The notes under the pieces: generated by a model | Database searches by the model: none | What the model saw: only the letters and a program-made list of their open reading frames with translations | Told to the model about the DNA's origin: nothing | DNA from: Mobilitalea torta | GTDB taxonomy: Bacteria; Bacillota; Clostridia; Lachnospirales; Lachnospiraceae | Direction of reading: 5' to 3' | Assembly (NCBI RefSeq): GCF_050433395.1 | Contig: NZ_JBNPXH010000003.1 | Coordinates: 310,001-374,000 of the forward strand | DNA length: 64,000 nt | Translations under genes and position numbers: made by a program | Shown: positions 42,859-50,701 of the stretch, piece by piece | Numbering within the stretch: the stretch's first letter is position 1 | Layout: the number at the start of each line of letters is the position of its first letter

Positions 42859-44598
42859 ATGCATGTAAAGGAATTGGCTGTTGCAAGAGGCCTTGAGAAG
42901 GCAGATCTGGTGCTGAAGAATGCAAATATTATTAACGTATTTACGGAAGAGATCGAGCAGGGTGATGTTGCAATATGCAGCGGGCGGATTGTAGGTATTG
43001 GGGACTATGAGGGAGAACAGGAGCTGGATTGTGCCGGACAATACGTGGCACCCGGCTTTATCGACGGGCATATTCATCTGGAAAGCTCTATGCTGAAGCC
43101 GGTGGAGTTCGTGAAGTCGGTTCTTCCCCACGGAACAACGGCGGTAATTACAGATCCTCATGAGATAGCCAACGTAAGCGGCATGGAAGGGATAGAGTAT
43201 ATGCTGGAGGCTTCGGAGGGCCTGCCGCTGGATATTTATTTTGTCCTGCCCTCCTGTGTTCCCGCCACGGCTTATGATGAGAACGGAGGCGTACTTCTGG
43301 CCAGGGATATCGAGCACCTGTACCAGAATAAAAAGGTGGTGGGACTTGCGGAGGTAATGGATTTCTACGAGACCATCCGGGGAGCCAGTGATATTCTGAA
43401 GAAAATCGAGGATGCCAGGGCGGCGGGCAAGATCGTGGACGGCCACGCGCCCGGAATCCATGGAAAGGATATCTGCGCCTATGTCGCGGCAGGAGTGCAG
43501 TCCGATCATGAGTGTATCTCCTTTGAGGAAGCCAGGGAAAAGTTCCTGAGAGGGCAGTGGATCATGATCCGGGAAGGAACCGCGGCCCGGAATCTGGATG
43601 CGCTGATGGGAATGTTCACTCCCCCCTATCACCAGAGAGCTATGCTGGTTACCGATGATAAGCACCCTTATGACATTCTGCGCCTGGGCCATATCGATGA
43701 TATCGTAAGGCAGGCCATCAGCAAAGGGGCAGATCCCTGTATTGCCATTAAGATGGGGTCCTTTAATGCGGCCTCCTATTTCGGCTTAAAGGATTACGGT
43801 GCGGTAGCTCCCGGCTACCATGCCGACCTCATCGTGCTCTCTGATTTGAAGGAAGTAAGGGTACGGAAAGTAATCAAGAATGGAAGAGTGATTCTTGATG
43901 AACAGGGGGCAGTCCCTATCCGGGAGCCTGAGATACGGAAGGAACTGCTGGATAAGGTATATCATTCCTTCCATTGCGACGAGATTGTACCGGAAGATTT
44001 CCAGGTTCCCTATGCGGAAGAGGAAGATGCGGGTCAGTTTCGCATCATTAAAATGATCGAAGGCGAGATAACCACCGAGGAGGTATTCGCCCCTCTTCAA
44101 AACGGAAGGGCCGAAGTGAATCTGGAGGAGGATATCATTAAGCTGGCTGTAATTGAACGCCATCATAATACCAATCATGTAGGCCTGGGCTTTGTTACCG
44201 GATACGGCTTGCGGCGGGGAGCCATTGCCTCCTCCGTATCCCATGACTCCCATAATATCATTGTCATTGGCACCAACGATGAGGATATTGCCACGGCGGC
44301 CAACTGTATTCGTGACATGCAGGGAGGGTGGGCCATCGTTGCTGATGGAAAGGTGATGGGAAGCCTTCCCCTGTCCATCGCAGGTCTGATGAGCAATCTG
44401 GATGCTGTCACCCTGGCCCGGGACATTGAGAATATGCAGGCACTGGCGCGAAGCATGGGTGTGAGGGATGGAATCGATCCTTTCATGAATATGGCCTTTG
44501 TCAGTCTGCCGGTTATACCGAAGCTGAGGCTGACGACCACCGGTCTGTTTGATGTCACAAAGCAGAAGATGGTGCCGCTGGCCGCATGCAGGGAATAG
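42859..44598 (+). CDS. ade: Adenine deaminase
   Basis: A 579-residue amidohydrolase. The metal site motif GFIDGHIHLESSML, ITDPHEIANVSG, DGHAPG and VTDDKHPYDILRLGHID are all standard for the Ade family. The enzyme deaminates adenine to hypoxanthine. The C-terminal half carries the typical HHNTNHVGLGFVTGYGL and GTNDEDIATAANCI segments. The ribosome binding site (GGGAACGGTGG) is weak. Together with xanthine dehydrogenase it implies a route from adenine to urate or to purine fermentation, though the two loci are 16 kb apart. Confidence 0.95.
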   Translation: MHVKELAVARGLEKADLVLKNANIINVFTEEIEQGDVAICSGRIVGIGDYEGEQELDCAGQYVAPGFIDGHIHLESSMLKPVEFVKSVLPHGTTAVITDPHEIANVSGMEGIEYMLEASEGLPLDIYFVLPSCVPATAYDENGGVLLARDIEHLYQNKKVVGLAEVMDFYETIRGASDILKKIEDARAAGKIVDGHAPGIHGKDICAYVAAGVQSDHECISFEEAREKFLRGQWIMIREGTAARNLDALMGMFTPPYHQRAMLVTDDKHPYDILRLGHIDDIVRQAISKGADPCIAIKMGSFNAASYFGLKDYGAVAPGYHADLIVLSDLKEVRVRKVIKNGRVILDEQGAVPIREPEIRKELLDKVYHSFHCDEIVPEDFQVPYAEEEDAGQFRIIKMIEGEITTEEVFAPLQNGRAEVNLEEDIIKLAVIERHHNTNHVGLGFVTGYGLRRGAIASSVSHDSHNIIVIGTNDEDIATAANCIRDMQGGWAIVADGKVMGSLPLSIAGLMSNLDAVTLARDIENMQALARSMGVRDGIDPFMNMAFVSLPVIPKLRLTTTGLFDVTKQKMVPLAACRE

Positions 44599-44660
44599 CG
44601 ATAGGTGGATAGCGCTCGCTGTTTGGTTACAACTACATTGCATCAGGAAGGATGAATGAT

Positions 44661-45515
44661 ATGAGCAAGTTATTTTCCCGCACTCAAGTAGAGGGAGTGT
44701 CCCTGTCCCGGATGATCATCGGGACCAATTGGCTTTTGGGCTGGAGCCATACCGGAGCGGCAGCGGACCGCATGATTACCAACCGCTATAATACCATGGA
44801 GAAGATGTGCACAATATTGGATGCCTACATGGAGTATGGAATCGACACCATCATGGCGCCCTTCGGACTGAGCAGGAATCTGGAGGATGCGGTCAAGCTT
44901 ACGGAGCAGAAGCATGGGAAGCCTATGATTATGGTGGACACTCCCAGCATCAATGTGGACGATACCCCCGAGGGAAGAAGGGAAGCCGAAGCGGTGATCA
45001 GGGCCTGCGGCAGAAGAGGGGCCAAAATCTGTCTGATCCATCATTCCAGTGCGGAGCAGCTGGTGAATAAGAATAAGGGAATCATTGACCGGCTCCCGGA
45101 TTATACCGCAATGATCCGCGATGCAGGCATGATCCCCGGCCTGTCCGCCCATATGCCGGAGCTGATTGCCTATTCTGACGAGAATGGGTATGATGTCCAG
45201 ACCTATATCCAGATCTATAACTGTATGGGCTTTCTGATGCAGGTGGAGGTGGAAACCGTTGCCCGCATTATTCACCAGGCGAAGAAGCCGGTGATGACCA
45301 TCAAATCCATGGCTGCGGGGAGAACCACCCCCTTCGTAGGCCTTAATTTCTCCTGGAATACCCTTCGCGAATGCGATATGGTGACCGTGGGAGCCTTCTC
45401 GGAGGATGAGGTGCATGAGGATGTGGAGATATCTTTTGCGGCTCTGGAGCGGCGTCTGCCGGAACTTGAAAGACGCAGCAGCCCCGTTGCCAATCAGGCA
45501 GCCTTCGGCAAATAA
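44661..45515 (+). CDS. Conserved protein of unknown function, barrel-like
   Basis: About 284 residues starting MSKLFSRTQVEGVSLSRM. It contains IIGTNWLLGWSHTGAAADRM, ICLIHHSSAEQL, IPGLSAHMPELIAYS and VMTIKSMAAGRTTPFVGLNF. The alternating helix and strand pattern and the closing VTVGAFSEDEVHEDVEIS resemble an aldo/keto-reductase-like TIM barrel, but no NADP-binding or catalytic tetrad was recognised. It follows ade by 62 bp, possibly in one transcript; AGGAAGG lies nine bases before the chosen start. Its role may be linked to purines or be separate. Confidence 0.65.
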   Translation: MSKLFSRTQVEGVSLSRMIIGTNWLLGWSHTGAAADRMITNRYNTMEKMCTILDAYMEYGIDTIMAPFGLSRNLEDAVKLTEQKHGKPMIMVDTPSINVDDTPEGRREAEAVIRACGRRGAKICLIHHSSAEQLVNKNKGIIDRLPDYTAMIRDAGMIPGLSAHMPELIAYSDENGYDVQTYIQIYNCMGFLMQVEVETVARIIHQAKKPVMTIKSMAAGRTTPFVGLNFSWNTLRECDMVTVGAFSEDEVHEDVEISFAALERRLPELERRSSPVANQAAFGK

Positions 45516-45519
45516 ATCA

Positions 45520-45587
45520 GCACGAAAACGGAATACAAAATGCGAAGGGGATAGCATTGAAGCGGTATCCCTTTTGTATTGCCGTGC
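45520..45587 (+). terminator. Hairpin after the unknown gene
   Basis: AATACAAAA and GGGATA on the left pair with TATCCC and TTTTGTATT on the right (45566-45581), and GCACG with CGTGC closes it. Bulges are present and there is no long T-run, so it is a probable but not certain terminator. Confidence 0.55.
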
Positions 45588-45671
45588 GGATCGCTGGCGG
45601 GACTTATCCCTGCTGATACGGAGCCGTCTGCAGGCAGGTGATATAAAAACAATAAAAAAGCGAGAGTAAAG

Positions 45672-46352
45672 ATGATGAAGCGAATTTTAATTGTCGAAGA
45701 CGACGAAAATCTAAGCCGTGGGATTGCTTTTGCCTTTGAAAGGGACGGCTATACGGTGATACAGGCAAATACATTGAAGGCCGGACAATTCAGTTATGAG
45801 CAAAACAGTATTGATATTGTCATTCTTGATTTAGGATTGCCCGATGGGAACGGTATGGAGCTTTGCAGGAAAATACGGGAAGAATCCAATATCCCTGTTA
45901 TCATGCTTACGGTTTGCGATCTGGAAACGGATCAGGTTGCAGGGTTTATGGCCGGCGCAGACGATTATGTTACAAAACCGTTTTCGCTGTCTGTTTTACG
46001 CGCCCGTGTGGAGGCGGTATTGCGCCGTATGGAATCAAAAGAAAGTCATGCTCTGAAATCGGGCGGGTACAGGCTTGATGTTTCTCTGTGCAAGCTGTTC
46101 AAAGGAAACGAAGAAATTTCTATAAGTGCAACGGAGTTTCGGCTGCTCCATTATTTTATGAGCAATGCCGGACAGGTATTATCGAAGGAACAGATATTTG
46201 CCGCCCTATGGGACAAGCAAGGTGATTTTGTGGACGAAAACACCTTATCGGTAAATATCAGCCGTTTACGGGCGAAGATTGAGGCCGATTCTAAAAATCC
46301 AAAGATATTAAAGACCATACACGGCATGGGTTATGTCTGGATGAGGGAGTGA
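45672..46352 (+). CDS. OmpR-family response regulator
   Basis: A 226-residue regulator. The receiver domain has the acidic pair VEDDEN, the phospho-acceptor Asp at about residue 53 (VILDLGLPDG) and Lys in YVTKPFS. A C-terminal winged helix (LFKGNEEISISATEFRLLHYF, and TLSVNISRLRAKIE) binds DNA. It begins a four-gene unit with a kinase and an ABC transporter, typical of antimicrobial-peptide resistance modules. The kinase begins 5 bp later. Likely sites are the CTTACA/TGTAAG repeats at 47285-47348. Confidence 0.92.
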   Translation: MMKRILIVEDDENLSRGIAFAFERDGYTVIQANTLKAGQFSYEQNSIDIVILDLGLPDGNGMELCRKIREESNIPVIMLTVCDLETDQVAGFMAGADDYVTKPFSLSVLRARVEAVLRRMESKESHALKSGGYRLDVSLCKLFKGNEEISISATEFRLLHYFMSNAGQVLSKEQIFAALWDKQGDFVDENTLSVNISRLRAKIEADSKNPKILKTIHGMGYVWMRE

Positions 46353-46356
46353 CGGT

Positions 46357-47283
46357 ATGGGAATTTATCTTGTTTTGGCGGCTGCAATTATCTGCTGCGC
46401 GTTAACGGTATTATTGAGCCGCCGGTATGTACGGCAGACCTTTGACTCCATAGACAGGATCATGGACAGGGTATTATTAATGGATAGGAAGCTGCTTTCT
46501 GAAATAACAGACGAAAGCAGAATATCGAAGCTCACCTGCAAGGCGCGCCGTATTATGGATCTGTGCATTTCCGAGGCAGCACAGGCCAGAGAAGAAAAAG
46601 ATACGGTGCAGGGGTTTATTTCGGATATGTCCCACCAAATGAAAACACCGCTGTCAGGTATCTCCATGTATGCGGATCTGCTGTTGGAGGGAAGCTTAAC
46701 CGAGGAGGAGCGGCGTGAATTTCTATCCCGCGTGAAATCCGGTGCGGATAAGCTGCAATGGATGATGGACAGCCTGATCAAAATGTCACGGCTGGAAGTA
46801 GGAGCGATACAGCTTTCCCCCGTTTCAGAAAACATAGGGCAGACAGTTTCGGACGCTATCGGAAGCGTTATCGCTGCGGCAGCAAAGAAAAATATCAATC
46901 TGTCGGTTTCTGATTTTCATGATATGCCGCTTTATCATGATAGGAAATGGACGAGAGAAGCAATCGCCAACATACTTGAAAATGCCGTAAAATACTCTGC
47001 GCCGGACAGCGAAATCACAATATCCCTTCAGCCGATGCCGCTTTATACGACGATTATGATCACCGACCATGGGATTGGGATAGATAAGAGCGATTGGAAT
47101 CTGATTTTCAAACGGTTTTACAGAGGCCGGGAGGTGAGTGACAAGGAGGGAGCGGGGCTAGGGCTGTATCTTTCCGCGCTCATCATGGAAAAGCAGGGCG
47201 GCTATATCATGGTGGACTCGGTACCCGGCCAATACACTTCATTTTCCCTTTTCTTACAAAACAGCAGGATAGAAAGCTGCTAA
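46357..47283 (+). CDS. Sensor histidine kinase, BceS-like
   Basis: A 308-residue kinase with one clear N-terminal transmembrane helix (LVLAAAIICCALTVLL) and no large extracellular domain, so it probably senses through the neighbouring transporter, as BceS-type intramembrane kinases do. The H-box MSHQMKTPLSG carries His93; the ATP-binding N, G1 and G2 boxes are NILENAVKYS, DHGIGI and GAGLGLYLS. It is followed by an inverted-repeat region (47285-47348) and the ABC genes. Confidence 0.9.
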   Translation: MGIYLVLAAAIICCALTVLLSRRYVRQTFDSIDRIMDRVLLMDRKLLSEITDESRISKLTCKARRIMDLCISEAAQAREEKDTVQGFISDMSHQMKTPLSGISMYADLLLEGSLTEEERREFLSRVKSGADKLQWMMDSLIKMSRLEVGAIQLSPVSENIGQTVSDAIGSVIAAAAKKNINLSVSDFHDMPLYHDRKWTREAIANILENAVKYSAPDSEITISLQPMPLYTTIMITDHGIGIDKSDWNLIFKRFYRGREVSDKEGAGLGLYLSALIMEKQGGYIMVDSVPGQYTSFSLFLQNSRIESC

Positions 47284-47284
47284 T

Positions 47285-47348
47285 CTTACAACTCTGTAAG
47301 AAAGGAACCGGGTTTTGTAGGGGTATTGTAAGAATCATGGCTTACAAT
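47285..47348. promoter_or_regulatory. Response-regulator-type inverted repeats and promoter
   Basis: CTTACA/TGTAAG (47285-47300) lies at the end of the kinase gene. A second, longer repeat has ATTGTAAG, 8 bp, then CTTACAAT (47325-47348). The TACAAT of the last arm could be a -10, with a poor -35 that needs activation. This is the layout of promoters driven by the cognate response regulator. Confidence 0.6.
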
Positions 47349-47375
47349 GAAGCTACAAACGAAAGGGGAGATTTT

Positions 47376-48056
47376 ATGGCTATTTTAACGGCACAGAATA
47401 TAAAAAAGTATTATGGAAAAGAACCCAACATAATCCGCGCCCTTGACGGTGTTGATGTTGAAATAAAGGCGGGAGAATTTGTAGCGGTGGTCGGCATGTC
47501 CGGCTCCGGCAAGAGCACCCTCCTCCATATACTCGGCGGGTTAGACAAACCAACGGCCGGAAGTGTGGTTGTTGACGGGCAGGAATTGGAAAAGATGAGC
47601 GACGAGCAGCTCACCATATTTCGCAGGCGCAATGTGGGCTTTGTATTCCAGAATTATAATCTGGTTCCGATTTTGAATGTCTATGAAAATATTGTACTGC
47701 CGGTAGAGCTTGACGGCGGCACGGTAGACAAGTCTTTTGTGGATGGAATTATAAAAACCCTGGGGCTTGAGGATAAGCGGGAAGCCATGCCGAATCAGCT
47801 TTCGGGCGGACAGCAGCAGCGTGCGGCGATTGCCCGCGCATTGGCTGCTAAACCGTCTATTCTTCTTGCGGATGAGCCTACGGGTAATCTGGACAGCAGG
47901 ACAAGTCAGGAGGTTTTAAGCGTCCTGAAAATGACCTCCGCAAGGTTTCACCAAACGATAATGATGATAACTCATAATGAGCATATCGCTCAGCTTGCCG
48001 ATCGGATTCTTCGTATTGAGGATGGAAAGGTTAAGGGTGAGGTGAGCAGGAAGTGA
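47376..48056 (+). CDS. ABC transporter ATP-binding protein, BceA/LolD-like
   Basis: A 226-residue ATPase with Walker A GMSGSGKST, Q-loop VFQNYNLVPILN, signature LSGGQQQR, Walker B ILLADEPTGNLD and H-loop THN. Of the MacB/LolD/BceA class that works with FtsX-like permeases. ATG 47376 follows AAAGGGGAG; the frame opens at 47337, inside the operator. It overlaps the permease by four bases. Confidence 0.93.
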   Translation: MAILTAQNIKKYYGKEPNIIRALDGVDVEIKAGEFVAVVGMSGSGKSTLLHILGGLDKPTAGSVVVDGQELEKMSDEQLTIFRRRNVGFVFQNYNLVPILNVYENIVLPVELDGGTVDKSFVDGIIKTLGLEDKREAMPNQLSGGQQQRAAIARALAAKPSILLADEPTGNLDSRTSQEVLSVLKMTSARFHQTIMMITHNEHIAQLADRILRIEDGKVKGEVSRK

Positions 48057-50491
48057 AGAATAACAATCAAGCCGTTATAAGAAAAATAGCGGGTAAAAGC
48101 CTTGCCGCCAACCGTGGCAGGAATACCTTTCTTGTGCTTGCCGTATTCCTTACCACCTTTATGCTTGCAACGATTATAAGCATCAGCATAAGCTATATGG
48201 AATCTCTGGAAGCCTACAGGATTCGCCTGGAAGGTACAACTGCTCATATCGGCTTAATGAATATCGATGACGGACAGATAGAGAAAATAAAAGAGCTGGA
48301 TTATGTATCCTCCTATGCAACAGGATATGTGGTGGCCAATGTGGAGGATGAGGACAACCTGTACAGCACAGCTCCTATGCTGGCCTGGTGTGATGCTACG
48401 GATTGGGAAATATTCAGAAAACCTGCTTTTACCAATATCATAGGTGAGTATCCCCGGAATTATGATGAAATCATGGTTCCTTTCTGGGTATTGGATGATA
48501 TGGGAATAACAGAGCCAGAGCTCGGCATGGATATCAGGGTTACCTTTCAAATCGACTTGAATCCTCCGCAAACACAGGTTTTTAAGTTATCGGGGTATTT
48601 TACAAGCTATGTCCGGCTTCGGGCCGGAGGCAATGAGGGAATGCTTGTTTCCCGTGAATTTGCCGAACTATCGGGGCATACGGTAAGAGAGCATGGAAAC
48701 GTTCAGATCCGGTATGTCAACGACAAAAAGGTGCTTGAATACAATCGACGGCTGGCGAGGGATTTATCAATGGATATACAGGATATTTATACGGTTGCCA
48801 AATACAGCGCGTTAAGCGAAGACTCCGCCGACCCCATCCATATTATATTTGCGGTCCTTGCCATAATCCTGGTGCTGGTCGGATATCTGCTCATATATAA
48901 TGTGTTGTCGGTGTCCGTTTCAAGAGATGTCCGTTTTTACGGACTTTTGAAAACCATAGGAACAACGCCGCGGCAAATCCGAAAAAATATCTATATTCAG
49001 GTGCTGTGTATCTGCTGTATCGCTGTTCCTGCCGGTTTATTGGCTTCCATGCTGGTTTCCCTTGTTTTTATTCCGGGGCTTCTGACAGATTTGAGCGGGG
49101 ATATTGTACAGACTGGCGCGGTAATCAGCTTCAACCCCGTCATTTATATCAGTGCGGTGGTGTTTGCCGTGCTTACGGCCATAACCGGTGCCCTGGTCCC
49201 GGCAAAAAAGGCGGCTCGTATCTCTCCGATAGAGTCGGTACGCTTCACGGAACAAGGTGATACAAACCGCAAGGAGGTACGTTCCTCCGCCTTTAACGCC
49301 TTGAAAGTGGCATGGCGCAATGTGTTCCGCGTTCGGAAGCGAGCTGTTCTGGTGTTCATCAGTTTGTTTTTAGGAATGACCATGTTTATGGAGGTTACGA
49401 CCATTTTAGAAAGTGCCAGTATAGACAAAATGGTTGAAGCAAGCATGGGGGATACGGAGGGCGATATCTGCCTGCGAAACCGCAAACCGTCTTTCGCAAG
49501 AAGCAAAGCCCTTGAAAATGACGAATTGCAGATTTTTACCCCCGAACTGATCAGATATCTCAAAGCTCTGCCCGGTCTTACGGAAATGAAAATGAATTAC
49601 CGATATCCGCTAAAAATGGATGGCGGTATTACGGACCTGCAGGGAAATATTCATTATATGCAAGGGGAGGCCTTCGGGGTAGAGAAGGGTGAAATTTCAG
49701 GGCTGACCGAAGACTTGTCCCTCTCCCTGGATACGGCGGCGTTTGAACGGGGTGAATTTATCTTATTAAAGAATGTGTTTCCATTGGAAAGAGAAACGGT
49801 TGAAATTTTCTTTACCAATGCGGAAAAGCCTGTATCGCTCAAAATAGGAGGCTACTTGAATAATGTTATGCAGGGCGGAGTCAGTGCATCGCCGGAGATC
49901 TATCTGTCGGACAGCCTTTTACAGGAGCTTGTCAGGGAACCGATTATATATGAAATAGCGCTTTATATTGAAGAATCGGCGCAGCGTCAGGCACTTGGCA
50001 TTGTAAAAACACTGACAGGCGCACAGCCGGACATTAAAAGAAAATCAGCCCTTGAAGTCCGGGAAGAATTTGAAAAAATAAAAGCAACGTTATTGACCAT
50101 GGGCGGGGGGATATCGGTGATTCTCTGGATGATAGGCGTTCTGAACTTCATTAACATAATAACCACAAGCATATTATCACGCAGGCATGAGCTTGCTTTG
50201 CTGGAAAGCATCGGCCAAAGTCCGAAGCAGAGCAGGAAAATGCTGATGCTGGAAGGCGGGATTTATGCGGTTATTACCCTGCTGCTTGTCTGTATTGCGG
50301 GCGGTGCACTAACATACGGGCTGTTCTCGCTCCTTGCCGGTCAATATGATTCTGTTGTTTTCCGCTTTCCGTATCTATCGTTGTTAATTATGGTCTGCGT
50401 TGTTTGGTTTATATGTGTAAGCGTACCGTGGCTGATCTATCGTTCTGTAAGAAAAATGACCCTTACAGAACGGCTGAGAGAAGCGGAATAG
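48053..50491 (+). CDS. FtsX-like ABC permease, BceB-like
   Basis: An 812-residue permease started by GTG overlapping the ATPase stop (GTGA). It has ten predicted helices in the FtsX/MacB order, with a large extracytoplasmic domain between the first two helices (residues ~50-260) and a second between later helices (~480-660). IGTTPRQIRKNIYIQ and SIGQSPKQSRKMLMLEGG are the FtsX-type coupling segments. Permeases of this type remove peptide antibiotics (bacitracin, nisin-like) from targets in the membrane and signal to the kinase. The drug is not predictable. Confidence 0.9.
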   Translation: MKNNNQAVIRKIAGKSLAANRGRNTFLVLAVFLTTFMLATIISISISYMESLEAYRIRLEGTTAHIGLMNIDDGQIEKIKELDYVSSYATGYVVANVEDEDNLYSTAPMLAWCDATDWEIFRKPAFTNIIGEYPRNYDEIMVPFWVLDDMGITEPELGMDIRVTFQIDLNPPQTQVFKLSGYFTSYVRLRAGGNEGMLVSREFAELSGHTVREHGNVQIRYVNDKKVLEYNRRLARDLSMDIQDIYTVAKYSALSEDSADPIHIIFAVLAIILVLVGYLLIYNVLSVSVSRDVRFYGLLKTIGTTPRQIRKNIYIQVLCICCIAVPAGLLASMLVSLVFIPGLLTDLSGDIVQTGAVISFNPVIYISAVVFAVLTAITGALVPAKKAARISPIESVRFTEQGDTNRKEVRSSAFNALKVAWRNVFRVRKRAVLVFISLFLGMTMFMEVTTILESASIDKMVEASMGDTEGDICLRNRKPSFARSKALENDELQIFTPELIRYLKALPGLTEMKMNYRYPLKMDGGITDLQGNIHYMQGEAFGVEKGEISGLTEDLSLSLDTAAFERGEFILLKNVFPLERETVEIFFTNAEKPVSLKIGGYLNNVMQGGVSASPEIYLSDSLLQELVREPIIYEIALYIEESAQRQALGIVKTLTGAQPDIKRKSALEVREEFEKIKATLLTMGGGISVILWMIGVLNFINIITTSILSRRHELALLESIGQSPKQSRKMLMLEGGIYAVITLLLVCIAGGALTYGLFSLLAGQYDSVVFRFPYLSLLIMVCVVWFICVSVPWLIYRSVRKMTLTERLREAE

Positions 50492-50507
50492 CAGGAACCA
50501 TGATATA

Positions 50508-50674
50508 GTAATTGTAGGGCTGTCGTAAAATGAATCGGTGATAGCAATTTATACACAATAAATTCTATTAATTAGCACAAAAGTGCGCCTTGAAACAGCT
50601 TTTAAAGCTTAGTCAAGACGCATTTTTATGCTATATTTTCCGGCAAGTCTATTTTCCGACAGCCCCACAATTAC
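50508..50674. mobile_element. MITE-like element (167 bp) with 24-bp imperfect terminal inverted repeats
   Basis: The ends are 50508-50525 and 50657-50674, complementary with one mismatch over 18 bp; similarity goes on to 24 bp with two mismatches. GGGCTGTCG is the core. The interior has a terminator-like hairpin (TGCGCCTTG / CAAGACGCA, then TTTTT). No coding sequence and no clear target-site duplication was seen. It could be a non-autonomous insertion or simply the compound terminator of the ABC operon. Confidence 0.45.
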
Positions 50675-50701
50675 ATTGCCGCTAACCCGGACTACGGATT
50701 A

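Noticed and set aside
42665..42868. 67-codon frame overlapping the ade start
   Set aside because: Poor composition (many Ile and Met), out of phase with the Fic-like remnant, no ribosome binding site.
45672..50491. The regulator-kinase-ABC block as a recent horizontal island
   Set aside because: Codon use looks a little different by eye and a MITE-like element lies at its end, but there is no integrase, direct repeat or tRNA border; not enough to claim transfer.
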